Assembly (NCBI RefSeq): GCF_014202335.1
Contig: NZ_JACHGP010000026.1
Span: forward strand, 1 to 64,000
Direction of reading: 5' to 3'
Length of the DNA: 64,000 nt
DNA from: Mycobacterium sp. AZCC_0083
GTDB lineage: Bacteria; Actinomycetota; Actinomycetes; Mycobacteriales; Mycobacteriaceae
The position numbers and the translations under genes are program-made. Shown piece after piece: positions 48,981 to 57,098 of the stretch (position 1 is the stretch's first letter; the number at the start of each line of letters is the position of its first letter). A model generated the notes under the pieces. It searched no databases, was not told the DNA's origin, and saw only the letters and a program-made list of their open reading frames with translations.

Positions 48981-50161
48981 GACATTGAATTCCGTTCCCA
49001 GAAGGCCGGTCCGACGGGTTCGATGAAGTCTCCGTTTGCCACTAGGTAGCCATCTTTGTCGATGGTTACCGGAAGCTGGGCCAACGCGCGTGCCGCAGGG
49101 CCGAAGATCGGCCGTGCGAAATGCAGGGCGTCGAACTGCGACTGGTGGCACGGGCACAGGATGCGGTAGGTCTGCTGCTCGTAGAGCGACGACGGGCAGC
49201 CCAGGTGCGAGCACACCTTGGTGAATGCGTAGAGATCGCCGAAGTTGAAGCTCTCCTGGCCCTGTCGCTTGACGACGCGGTGTTCGTCCTCCGGCCGGAT
49301 GCGGATCAGCATCACCGGGTTGCGCACGCCCATCGCGAGCTCGGTCAGCTTCTCGTGCGACTCGACAGTCGTTCCGTCACCGTCGGACTCGCGCCACGGG
49401 AACACGGTCTCCATGCCGCCCGCGTCGATGTCCTCTGGCCGCATCTTGACGAACGGCGACTCGCCTGGCACGCCGGTCGCCCGCGCCATGTAGATGGTCT
49501 CGCCGTGGAACCGCGGGGTCCAGCCCGACGTCCACAGCACGGCCTTCAGACCGTCGGCGGTCTTGACGACCGGCTTCCACGGGTTCTTGATCAGGCCACC
49601 GATGAACGCGACGGCCGTGCCGAGCCCGAACGCGCCGAGCCCGACGCCAAGCGACAGGCCAATCAGCTTGCGCCGCTTGAGGGTCGAACCCTCGAGTGCG
49701 TCGGTGAGGTTGGCCGCCACGGTCTTTCGCTGGAGCTCGGGGGAGGCGCCGTCGTGGCGATCCTGGATCGAGATCTCCTCGGGGATGAACTTCTTCTGGA
49801 AAAGCACGGCTCCGATGCCGATCGCCAGGATCGACAGGCCGAACGTGACGCCGTAGAGCGGGGTGGCGAGCGAATAGAGAAGTTCGCCCTTGGACCCGAA
49901 CGGCTTGTACTCCCACGGCCAGAACAAGAAGACCAGCAGCAGCGCGAGACCCGAAAGGCCGCCGAACAGAAGCCAATACGACACGGAGCGCTCGGCGCGC
50001 TTCTCGGCCTTGGTGCCCTCGACCGGCCAGCGTGGCTCCTTGAGGACCGTCTCGACGCCGTCGATCCGGCCGCCGAGCTGCACGAGGTCCGCGCGTGACA
50101 TCTCTGCCAGCTGGGCCTCGGTCGGCTCAAGTTCGTTGGGCGTGCCCTCCGAGTTGCTCAT
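48977..50161 (-). CDS. qcrA: Rieske iron-sulfur subunit of cytochrome bcc
   Basis: A 394-residue actinobacterial Rieske protein with three membrane helices (about 62-82, YWLLFGGLSGLALLLVFLFW; 100-118; 165-190) in place of one. The [2Fe-2S] ligands are in VCSHLGCPSSLY and ILCPCHQSQFDAL, followed by GPAARALAQLPV. The double-Arg-like stretch LKRRKLIGLSLGVGL precedes the last helix and may direct Tat export of the folded domain. It overlaps both neighbours by 4 bp. Confidence 0.97.
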   Translation of the reverse strand: MSNSEGTPNELEPTEAQLAEMSRADLVQLGGRIDGVETVLKEPRWPVEGTKAEKRAERSVSYWLLFGGLSGLALLLVFLFWPWEYKPFGSKGELLYSLATPLYGVTFGLSILAIGIGAVLFQKKFIPEEISIQDRHDGASPELQRKTVAANLTDALEGSTLKRRKLIGLSLGVGLGAFGLGTAVAFIGGLIKNPWKPVVKTADGLKAVLWTSGWTPRFHGETIYMARATGVPGESPFVKMRPEDIDAGGMETVFPWRESDGDGTTVESHEKLTELAMGVRNPVMLIRIRPEDEHRVVKRQGQESFNFGDLYAFTKVCSHLGCPSSLYEQQTYRILCPCHQSQFDALHFARPIFGPAARALAQLPVTIDKDGYLVANGDFIEPVGPAFWERNSMS

Positions 50162-51015
50162 GCTCGCGATCCGATCCACATGGCCACGCCGATGATCGCG
50201 ACCATCCCAATGATCCATGCCGCCATGCCCTCCGGCGCCGGGCCGAAGCCACCGAGGCCGTAGCCGCCGGGATCTGGCGTGTTCGTGGCCTCGTGGACGT
50301 AGGCGACGATGTCGCGCTTCTCCTCGGGGCTGAGCTGGCGGTCGCCGAACTTCGGCATGTTCTGCGGGCCGGTCAGCATCGCGGTGTAGATCTGCGCCGG
50401 CTCGGCCTCGTCGAGTGGCGGCGCGAACTTGCCCGAGGACAGCGCACCACCCTTGCCGGTGAAGTTGTGGCATGACGCGCAGTTGAGCCGGAACAGATCG
50501 CCACCACGGGCGACGTCGTCACCCATCAGCATGTCCTGGGCCACCGTGCCGTTCTGATCACGCGGGACGGTCGGACCGCCACCGTTGGCCTGCACGTAGG
50601 CGCCGAGCGCGTCGATCTGATGCTCGTCGAAGATCGGGTCCTTGCGCGGGGCCTGCGCCTCGCCACGCATCGCAGGCATGCGACCGGTGGACACCTGGAA
50701 GTACACGGCGGCCTCGCCGGTACCGATCAGGCTGGGGCCGCGGTCGGGCACACCCTGCAGGTTGGCGCCGTGGCACGTCACGCACGAGGTCTCGAAGAGC
50801 TGCTTGCCGGTGCGCAGCAGGCCGAGCTGCGACTCGTCGGCGACGGCAACCTGCGGCTGCGGCGTCAGGATGGCAACGAGGCCACCGGCGAAGGCGAGTC
50901 CGATCAGCAGCAACACTGCTGCCGAGAGGCGTCGGCGTAGCCGACGGCGGGACTTGCTGGTCATCGAACCCCTTCTCATCGGCTTTTTGGCTGGCTGCTC
51001 GTCAGTAGAGCTCAT
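50158..51015 (-). CDS. qcrC: Diheme cytochrome cc subunit of cytochrome bcc
   Basis: A 285-residue membrane protein with two c-type heme sites, CVTCH (about residue 78-82) and CASCH (about 178-182), which pass electrons straight to CtaC without a soluble cytochrome c. An N-terminal membrane helix (AAVLLLIGLAFAGGLVAILT) and a C-terminal one (AAWIIGMVAIIGVAMWIG) anchor it. Met ligands are likely in GRMPAM and NMPKFG. The start ATG 51015 overlaps the ctaE stop; a later ATG 50964 would drop the basic leader and is less favoured. Confidence 0.96.
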   Translation of the reverse strand: MSSTDEQPAKKPMRRGSMTSKSRRRLRRRLSAAVLLLIGLAFAGGLVAILTPQPQVAVADESQLGLLRTGKQLFETSCVTCHGANLQGVPDRGPSLIGTGEAAVYFQVSTGRMPAMRGEAQAPRKDPIFDEHQIDALGAYVQANGGGPTVPRDQNGTVAQDMLMGDDVARGGDLFRLNCASCHNFTGKGGALSSGKFAPPLDEAEPAQIYTAMLTGPQNMPKFGDRQLSPEEKRDIVAYVHEATNTPDPGGYGLGGFGPAPEGMAAWIIGMVAIIGVAMWIGSRA

Positions 51016-51623
51016 CGCACGAAGTAGATGGTGGCGAACAGAGCGATCCACACGATGTCGACGAAGTGCCAGTAGTACGACACGACGATCGCGGCGGTGG
51101 CCTGCGCAGGGGTGAACTTGCTCATCGTCGTCCGCATCAGCAGGAAGATGAACGCAACCAGGCCGCCGATGACGTGCAGGCCGTGGAATCCGGTGGCCAG
51201 GTAGAAGACCGAGCCGTAGGCGCTGCCGGGGATCGTCGTGCCGTGGGTGACCAAGTGGTAGTACTCGTAGGCCTGACCGCCGACGAAGAAGGCGCCCATC
51301 AGGAAGGTGATCAGGTACCAGCGCCGCAAGCCGTAGACGTCGCCGCGCTCGGCCGCGAACACACCCATCTGACAGGTGAACGACGACGCGATGAGCACCA
51401 GGGTCACCGGCACTGCCTGATACAGGTTCAGCTCGGTGGGATGCGGCGGCCAGTCACCGGCAGCTTGGGCGCGTGCGGTGAAGTACATGGCGAATAACCC
51501 AGCAAAGAACATCAATTCGCTGGAAAGCCAGACTATGGTGCCGACACTGACCATATTGGGCCGGTTCAGCGAATGCACGCGGGCAGTGATCGCGGTTCCC
51601 GAGGTCCCTACAGCACTCGTCAC
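51012..51623 (-). CDS. ctaE: Cytochrome aa3 oxidase subunit III
   Basis: A 203-residue protein with five membrane helices. Family motifs: VGTIVWLSSELMFFAGLFAM (conserved Glu), WPPHPTELN, LITFLMGAFFVGGQAYEYYH, GFHGLHVIGGLVAFIFLL and SYYWHFVDIVWIALFATIYF. It is the first gene of ctaE-qcrC-qcrA-qcrB, each gene overlapping the next by four bases, so subunits of both halves of the supercomplex are made from one message. The start is GTG 51623, with CATACT six bases upstream. Confidence 0.97.
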   Translation of the reverse strand: MTSAVGTSGTAITARVHSLNRPNMVSVGTIVWLSSELMFFAGLFAMYFTARAQAAGDWPPHPTELNLYQAVPVTLVLIASSFTCQMGVFAAERGDVYGLRRWYLITFLMGAFFVGGQAYEYYHLVTHGTTIPGSAYGSVFYLATGFHGLHVIGGLVAFIFLLMRTTMSKFTPAQATAAIVVSYYWHFVDIVWIALFATIYFVR

Positions 51624-51629
51624 ACATGA

Positions 51630-51635
51630 AGTATG
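51630..51635 (-). promoter_or_regulatory. -10 element, leaderless ctaE-qcrCAB operon
   Basis: CATACT, six bases, then GTG 51623, without Shine-Dalgarno. Confidence 0.4.
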
Positions 51636-51686
51636 ACGCTTTGTAGTTGATTAACTCCACCCGGGTCGCGAGATTCGTCGTTTTCT

Positions 51687-51731
51687 GTTCCGGGAGGAGA
51701 CGGAGGGTCCGTTCCGGGAGCAGACGGAGGG
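51687..51731 (+). repeat. 24-bp tandem duplication before trpD
   Basis: GTTCCGGGAGGAGACGGAGG at 51687-51706 (plus G) recurs at 51711-51731 with a single G-to-C change, giving a 24-bp period. It lies in the ctaE-trpD divergent promoter region, 30-70 bp before the trpD start. Confidence 0.8.
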
Positions 51732-51746
51732 CATGTGGCCGACGGC

Positions 51747-51752
51747 TAGGCT
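51747..51752 (+). promoter_or_regulatory. -10 element, leaderless trpD
   Basis: TAGGCT, seven bases, then GTG 51760; no ribosome-binding site directly upstream. Confidence 0.4.
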
Positions 51753-51759
51753 CAGCCGC

Positions 51760-52818
51760 GTGGCATCCGACGTTTCCCCCACTTGGCCCCAGATTCTCGG
51801 GCGTCTGACGACCGGTCAGACGCTGGCGACCGGACAGGCCGGCTGGGCCATGGATCAGATCATGACGGGGTCCGCGACGCCCGCCCAGATCGCCGGCTTC
51901 GCCGTGGCGATGAAGATGAAGCGTCCGACTTCGGCAGAGGTGACCGAGCTGGCCGAGGTCATGCTTCGGCACGCCCGCCGCATGCCGCCGGGTTCGATCC
52001 CCGCGGACGCCGTCGACGTGGTGGGCACCGGAGGCGACGGGGCGAACACCGTCAACCTGTCGACGATGGCTTCCATCGTCGTTGCCGCCAGCGGGATCCC
52101 CGTCGTCAAGCACGGCAACCGGGCGGCGTCGTCGCTGTCCGGCGGTGCCGACACGCTCGAGGCCCTCGGCGTCAGGATCGATCTTGGACCCGACGAGGTC
52201 ACCCGCTGCGTGGCCGAGGTCGGCATCGGCTTCGCGTTCGCACCGCAGTTCCATCCGTCCTACCGGCACGCGTCCGTGGTGCGCCGCGAGATCGGTGTGC
52301 CAACGGTCTTCAATCTGCTTGGGCCGCTGACCAATCCGGCCGCGCCGCGCGCAGGCCTGATCGGGTGCGCCTGGGGAGACCTCGCCGAGGTGATGGCAGG
52401 GGTGTTCGCCACGCGTGGGTCCAGCGTGCTGGTGGTACACGGCGACGACGGACTCGACGAGCTGACCACCACCACGACCAGCACCATCTGGCGGGTGCAG
52501 AAGGGCACCGTCGAGCGGCTGACGTTCGATCCCGCGGCGTTCGGCTTCCAGCGCGCCGACCTGAGCCAGCTGATCGGCGGTGACGCCGAGGCCAACGCGG
52601 CATCGGTGCGCGCCGTGCTCAGCGGGGCCAAGGGGCCGGTGCGCGACGCGGTGGCGCTCAACGCGGCGGGCGCGATGGTCGCCCACGCCGGGCTGTCCAG
52701 CGATGCCAAGTGGGTGCCCGCATGGGAGGCCGGGCTGGCGCGTGCCAGTGAGGCGATCGACTCGGGCGCGGCCGAGAAGCTGCTCGCGAAGTGGGCGCGG
52801 TTCACCCAGAAGGTCTGA
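51760..52818 (+). CDS. trpD: Anthranilate phosphoribosyltransferase
   Basis: A 352-residue protein, second step of tryptophan synthesis (anthranilate plus PRPP). It has WAMDQIMTGSATPAQIAGFA, the PRPP loop VDVVGTGGDGANTVNLSTM, VKHGNRAASSLSGGADTLEA, FAPQFHPSYRHASVVRREIG, TVFNLLGPLTNPA and VVHGDDGLDEL. GTG 51760 is taken as the start: the residues before it have no counterpart in homologues. Other trp genes are elsewhere. Its last 17 bp overlap the convergent exonuclease gene. Confidence 0.95.
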   Translation: MASDVSPTWPQILGRLTTGQTLATGQAGWAMDQIMTGSATPAQIAGFAVAMKMKRPTSAEVTELAEVMLRHARRMPPGSIPADAVDVVGTGGDGANTVNLSTMASIVVAASGIPVVKHGNRAASSLSGGADTLEALGVRIDLGPDEVTRCVAEVGIGFAFAPQFHPSYRHASVVRREIGVPTVFNLLGPLTNPAAPRAGLIGCAWGDLAEVMAGVFATRGSSVLVVHGDDGLDELTTTTTSTIWRVQKGTVERLTFDPAAFGFQRADLSQLIGGDAEANAASVRAVLSGAKGPVRDAVALNAAGAMVAHAGLSSDAKWVPAWEAGLARASEAIDSGAAEKLLAKWARFTQKV

Positions 52819-54625
52819 GCGCAGGCCGCAGGGACGCCCGGCGCGGTCCGTAGAGGACGTCGTAGTCGTCCCCAACGGCCTGCTCGGCGGCGATCCTCGC
52901 CGATCGGGCCTGGGCCGCCCACTCGGCCAACCGTCCTGCCGCAGCGAGCGGTGTGGCGTAACCGGATTCGGAGTCATTGTCGGTGCGCACGATCCGCACT
53001 CCAGGATGGGACAGCCAGCGGGCGATGAGTGCCGACTCCTCGACCAGCGCGCCACCCAGCGGTGCCGCGGCAGGCAGAATCACTTGCGCCGCAGCGCAAA
53101 TCGCGTCGACCACGGGCATCGGCGGAACTCCGCGCCGTGCGTTGCCCGCCGCGCCGAGCTGGCCGCGGCGGATCACCGCCAGATGCCAGCCGCCGCTGTC
53201 GTCGGGGCGGGCCGCCACCAGTTCGGCCACCGCGGACAGGGCACGCAGTCGTTGACCGCGCCACAGGGCATCGATGGCTGTCGCGGTGTGATCGCGCAGG
53301 CGGGCAGCGCTCTCGTATCGGCCATGGGCGGCCAGGTCCTCGATGTGGGCGAGGGCCTCCGAGAGCGCCGCGCCGTCGTCGCCTGCGATGAGGCGGTGCG
53401 CGCGCAGTGGTCCCGCGGCATACCCGTCGGCTGCGACATCGCGTGGCGCCGGGCACGGCGACAGCTCGCGCTCGACGCAGGCGGGCCCGTGCCGTGCCGA
53501 ACGGCCAAGTCGCGCGCCACAGGTGCGCACCCCGGTGAACTGAGCCAGCAGCGTCGCGGTCTCGATGGCGTCGGCGCGGGCCCGGAACGGACCGATGGCG
53601 CGGTCGTGCTTGGGCGCCCGCACCGCAGAGAAGCGGGGGAAGGGCTCGTCGGTGAGGACCACCCACCACCACCGGTGCGGAAACTTCGATCGCTTGTTGT
53701 ACGGCGGCGCATGTGCGGCAAGCAGCCGCAGTTCCCGCACGCCCGCCTCGAGGTCGTGCGCGCACTCGACGTGGTCGACGCGGGTGGCCAGCGCCACCAT
53801 TTCCTTCATCCGGGTGCGCGGGTCGGCGCCGTTGAAGTACTGACCGACGCGCCGCCGTAGATCCACCGCAGTTCCGACGTAGAGCACCTCGTCGGCGGGG
53901 CCGCGGAACAGGTACACCCCCGGCCGGTTCGGCAGGCTGGTGGCCAGGTGGCGCTTGGCGCGCTGCTTCGGCGTCACGTCGGGCAGATACGACCGCAGCT
54001 CGGCGTAGGAGTGCACGCCCTGATTCCCGACCCGTTCGATCAGGGCATGCAGCACGTCGACGGTGGCGCGGGCGTCGTCGAGCGCGCGGTGGGTCGGTGT
54101 TGTTGTCGCACCGAACAATTGCGCGAGTGCGGACAGGCGCACGCTTGGCGCCTCGTCGCGGGTCAGCACGCGGCGCGCCAGCTTGACCGTGCACAGCACC
54201 GGCGGCTGCGGCCAGGCGAGTTCGCACCGCTTGGCCGCGGCCTTGAGGAAGCCGATGTCGAAACCGGAGTTGTGCGCCACCAGAACCGCGCCGCGGGAGA
54301 ACTCCAGGAACGCGGGCAGCACTGACTCGATGCGCGGGGCGTCGCACACCATGGCGGTCGTGATGCCCGTGAGCGCGACGATCTGCGGAGGGATGGACCG
54401 GCCGGGATCGACGAGGGTGGCCAGTTCGCCGAGCACGACCCCGCCGCGGATCTTGACGGCGCCGATCTCGGTGATCTGGTCGTGGTCGCCCCGGCCCGGC
54501 ATCGACTCGCTGGCCCGCCCGCCCGTGGTCTCCAGGTCGACCACGACGAACGTCGTGTCGCGCAGCGATACCTCGTCCATGTCGAAGGCCAGTTGCTCGG
54601 CGTTGGCGAGGCGAGATCCAGCCAT
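52802..54625 (-). CDS. DnaQ-like exonuclease fused to UvrC-type GIY-YIG endonuclease domain
   Basis: A 607-residue protein (Rv2191-like). Residues about 22-190 form a DEDDh 3'-5' exonuclease: FVVVDLETTGG (Asp, Glu), AHNSGFDIGFLKAAA and HRALDDARATVDVL. Residues about 230-310 form a GIY-YIG domain: RPGVYLFRGPADEVLYVGTA and DLRRRVGQYF. The C-terminal half resembles the UvrC/Cho region without the HhH and RNase H-like ends. Proteins of this type act on damaged or structured DNA, as with Cho; the exact role is unproven. The gene converges on trpD with a 17-bp overlap and has a leaderless-type start. Confidence 0.88.
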   Translation of the reverse strand: MAGSRLANAEQLAFDMDEVSLRDTTFVVVDLETTGGRASESMPGRGDHDQITEIGAVKIRGGVVLGELATLVDPGRSIPPQIVALTGITTAMVCDAPRIESVLPAFLEFSRGAVLVAHNSGFDIGFLKAAAKRCELAWPQPPVLCTVKLARRVLTRDEAPSVRLSALAQLFGATTTPTHRALDDARATVDVLHALIERVGNQGVHSYAELRSYLPDVTPKQRAKRHLATSLPNRPGVYLFRGPADEVLYVGTAVDLRRRVGQYFNGADPRTRMKEMVALATRVDHVECAHDLEAGVRELRLLAAHAPPYNKRSKFPHRWWWVVLTDEPFPRFSAVRAPKHDRAIGPFRARADAIETATLLAQFTGVRTCGARLGRSARHGPACVERELSPCPAPRDVAADGYAAGPLRAHRLIAGDDGAALSEALAHIEDLAAHGRYESAARLRDHTATAIDALWRGQRLRALSAVAELVAARPDDSGGWHLAVIRRGQLGAAGNARRGVPPMPVVDAICAAAQVILPAAAPLGGALVEESALIARWLSHPGVRIVRTDNDSESGYATPLAAAGRLAEWAAQARSARIAAEQAVGDDYDVLYGPRRASLRPALRPSG

Positions 54626-54631
54626 GTCGTG

Positions 54632-54637
54632 ACCGTA
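54632..54637 (-). promoter_or_regulatory. -10 element, leaderless exonuclease/GIY-YIG gene
   Basis: TACGGT, six bases, then ATG 54625; no ribosome-binding site. Confidence 0.45.
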
Positions 54638-54716
54638 GGGCGCTCGACTGACATCGATGTGATTTGTCAGAGCGTGTCGTTAGCGTGCGATCAAACGAAC
54701 AGAAAGGAGCGCCGCG

Positions 54717-55001
54717 ATGGACGAGGCGAGCGAAGCGACGAGGGATGTCTCGCAACGCGAGACACCGGGGCAGGACGAAGGACATACCGGGGGCGATACC
54801 GGGTCCGTCGTCATCGACTGCGATGACTGCGCAGTCCGTGGACACGGCTGCAAGGACTGCGTGGTGAGTGTCCTGCTCGGGGTGCCAGAAACCTTGCAGG
54901 ATGACGAACGTCGCGCGCTCGACGTGCTGGCCGACGTAGGGTTGGCACCGCGCCTGCGGCTAGTGCCAATTCATCGCGGGCGTCAATCGGGAGTCGCTTG
55001 A
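54717..55001 (+). CDS. Small conserved actinobacterial protein with two CxxC motifs
   Basis: A 94-residue protein. The first 30 residues are acidic and unstructured. The core reads VVIDCDDCAVRGHGCKDCVV, with CDDC and CKDC pairs plus a His that could bind a metal or a cluster. A helix follows (LQDDERRALDVLADVGLAPR). AAAGGAG lies eight bases before the ATG. I recall similar proteins beside the NlpC/P60 gene in other actinobacteria, but no function. It lies 152 bp before ripC. Confidence 0.7.
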   Translation: MDEASEATRDVSQRETPGQDEGHTGGDTGSVVIDCDDCAVRGHGCKDCVVSVLLGVPETLQDDERRALDVLADVGLAPRLRLVPIHRGRQSGVA

Positions 55002-55064
55002 CGACACGCGCCACGGGTACAGCGAAATTTATTCCGGGGCGCCTGTTAAATTTGCGGCTTCCAA

Positions 55065-55093
55065 TGGACAACCCCGATGCCGTTTCGTAACCT
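55065..55093 (+). promoter_or_regulatory. SigA-type promoter for ripC
   Basis: TGGACA (-35, five of six matches) at 55065-55070, a 17-bp spacer, and TAACCT (-10) at 55088-55093. It would give a leader of about 50 nt ending in AAGGA eight bases before the TTG start at 55153. Confidence 0.5.
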
Positions 55094-55152
55094 GTCTGAG
55101 ACCTAAGAGCAGTTCGACGCGGCTCGCAACGGCAGTTGTAAGGACGCAAAAC

Positions 55153-56292
55153 TTGAGGCTTGACTGCACGCACTGGAGCACAGGTGGTATTCGACGACCC
55201 GTCATCGGTGCGATAGCCGGCCTCATGGTCTTCGGCGGAGCCCTCGTCGGAAGCGTGCACGCCGACCCCGCAGACGACGCGCTGGCAAAGCTGAACGAGC
55301 TTTCTCGTCAGGCCGAGTCGACCACCGAAGCCATGCACTCCGCGGAGCTCGACCTCAAGGACAAGCTGGCAGCGCAGCAGACCGCCGATGCCCAGCACGC
55401 CGCCGACCAGGCGGCCGTCGATGCGGCCACCGTGCAACTGGCAACGTTCCAGAGCGGCGTCGACAGGGTTGCTGCAGCGCAGTACATGGGCGGCCGTACC
55501 GACGGCCTCGACGCGATGCTGACCGCATCGTCGCCGCAGGGCCTGATCGACCAACTCGCCGTGCAGCGGGTGATGGCCACCGAGATGTCGGTGCAGATGC
55601 AGAACTTCAAAACCACCAGTGTTACGGCCGCCAGCGCGGAGGCGGCGTCCGCCAAGTCCGCCGCAGATGCCAAGACTGCCGCCGAACAGGCCGCCGCGGT
55701 GCGCGCGGACCTGCAATCCAAGCAAAGCAAGCTGCAGGTGCAGATCGCCGTCGTCAAGTCGCAGTACTCGATTCTCACCCCGGCTCAGCGGGAGGCCCTT
55801 GCGGCCATACCGCCCGCGCCGGCGCCCGAGGCAGTGCCCGCACCCGACGCGGTGCCGCCGGGTGACGGTGGCCCCGAGGTGCTGGCTGCCGCCCCTGGTG
55901 GCGACATCGCGCCGCCGGAAGCCGCCCTGCCCATGCCGGGCCCCGGCGCCGAGGGCATGGTCGCCGTGCAGGCAGCGCTCACCCGGATCGGGTCGCCGTA
56001 CTCGTGGGGCGCGTCAGGGCCGGGCTCGTTCGACTGCTCCGGTCTGGTGATGTGGGCGTTCCAGCAGGCAGGCATCAACCTGCCGCACTCCAGTCAGGCC
56101 CTTGCGCAGGGTGGCCAGTCGGTATCGATGGACCAGATGCAGCCCGGCGATCTCGTCACCTATTACTCGGATGCCTCGCACGTGGGGATCTACATCGGCG
56201 ACGGCATGATGGTGCATGCCTCCACCTACGGGACTCCGGTTCGGGTCGCCCCGGTGGACAATGCGCCGATTCACAACGTCCGCCGGTACTGA
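55153..56292 (+). CDS. ripC: NlpC/P60 peptidoglycan endopeptidase
   Basis: A 379-residue exported protein (Rv2190c-like). A signal peptide (VIGAIAGLMVFGGALVGSVH, cleavage near ADPAD at about residue 37) is followed by a long coiled coil (about 40-215, rich in Ala, Gln, Lys), as in FtsEX-regulated hydrolases. Then comes an Ala-Pro linker and the NlpC/P60 domain (about 265-379). Catalytic residues are Cys in GSFDCSGLVMWAFQQAG and His in DASHVGIYIGDGMMVH, with a second His downstream. It cleaves D-Glu-mDAP bonds in stem peptides. The start is TTG 55153, supported by AAGGA eight bases before it. Confidence 0.93.
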   Translation: MRLDCTHWSTGGIRRPVIGAIAGLMVFGGALVGSVHADPADDALAKLNELSRQAESTTEAMHSAELDLKDKLAAQQTADAQHAADQAAVDAATVQLATFQSGVDRVAAAQYMGGRTDGLDAMLTASSPQGLIDQLAVQRVMATEMSVQMQNFKTTSVTAASAEAASAKSAADAKTAAEQAAAVRADLQSKQSKLQVQIAVVKSQYSILTPAQREALAAIPPAPAPEAVPAPDAVPPGDGGPEVLAAAPGGDIAPPEAALPMPGPGAEGMVAVQAALTRIGSPYSWGASGPGSFDCSGLVMWAFQQAGINLPHSSQALAQGGQSVSMDQMQPGDLVTYYSDASHVGIYIGDGMMVHASTYGTPVRVAPVDNAPIHNVRRY

Positions 56293-57097
56293 ACGCCCAC
56301 TTCTGGGCCTCCTTCTACTCGTCGAGCTGATCGTCGCCGTCGCGCTGCTCTGGCGTCCCGCGCCGGCGCAAGTCCCGCCGCCAGCGCCGCCCCCGGTCGC
56401 ATCGAGCACGCCCGTGCTCACCTCGCAGACGCTGACCCTGCGCGACGGCCGCACCGCATCCCTGCTCCCGCTCGGCGGCGCCCGGTCGAGCACTCTGACC
56501 GCCAGGATCGCCGCCGAACTCGACGCGGCCACCGACGCCGTCACCGCGTTCTGGGGTGACGGCTGGCGGCGCGACATCGAGATCGTGGCGACGGGCACCG
56601 ACGAGGAGTTCGCGGACATGGGCACTCCCGGTTCCGACATCGCCGCGGCGACGACACCCCAGCGGATCGTGTTCGCTCCCGGCGCGGCGGCGATGAGCGA
56701 CGGGGCACTCCGGATCGTGCTGCGTCACGAGCTCTTCCACTACGCGGCGCGGGCCGACACCGCAGCCGACGCGCCGCGCTGGCTGACCGAGGGCGTAGCC
56801 GACTTCGTCGGACGCCCGCCTCAGCCGCGGCCGGGGCCCGCACTGGCCGCCGACCTGGCCAAGATCCCGACCGACGCCGATCTCGACACCCCTGGCGCGA
56901 CACGGTCGCTGGCCTACGACCGGGCGTGGTGGTTCAGCCGCTTCGTCGCCGACCGGTACGGGATGCCGACTCTGCGCAAGCTGTACCTGGAGGCATGCCG
57001 TCCCGGTCACCCCGACGTCGCGACCGCCATCCGCGACACCCTCGGCGCCGACCTGACCCAGGTGGTGGCCTCCTGGCGCCAGTGGTTGAGCGGATAA
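56261..57097 (+). CDS. Membrane-anchored gluzincin-like metallopeptidase (Rv2189c-like)
   Basis: A 278-residue protein with an N-terminal membrane anchor (LLGLLLLVELIVAVALLW) and a Pro-rich spacer. The extracytoplasmic domain contains VLRHELFHYAARAD (HExxH) and, 18 residues later, RWLTEGVADFVG with the third-ligand Glu typical of gluzincins (peptidase MA-like). Most databases call relatives hypothetical; protease activity is inferred from the intact motif. ATG 56261 overlaps the end of ripC by 32 bp, and pimB' starts 1 bp after its stop, so the three form one operon linking peptidoglycan cleavage and PIM synthesis. Confidence 0.8.
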   Translation: MRRFTTSAGTERPLLGLLLLVELIVAVALLWRPAPAQVPPPAPPPVASSTPVLTSQTLTLRDGRTASLLPLGGARSSTLTARIAAELDAATDAVTAFWGDGWRRDIEIVATGTDEEFADMGTPGSDIAAATTPQRIVFAPGAAAMSDGALRIVLRHELFHYAARADTAADAPRWLTEGVADFVGRPPQPRPGPALAADLAKIPTDADLDTPGATRSLAYDRAWWFSRFVADRYGMPTLRKLYLEACRPGHPDVATAIRDTLGADLTQVVASWRQWLSG

Positions 57098-57098
57098 T

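Noticed and set aside
46779..49049. 756-codon plus-strand frame across the DUF2561 and qcrB genes
   Set aside because: It runs antisense to cytochrome b with its heme ligands and consists of low-complexity Arg/Asp/His-rich sequence.
55002..55152. Possible c-di-AMP (ydaO) riboswitch before ripC
   Set aside because: Such elements precede some actinobacterial wall-hydrolase genes, but the conserved core could not be found and the inferred leader is only about 50 nt.
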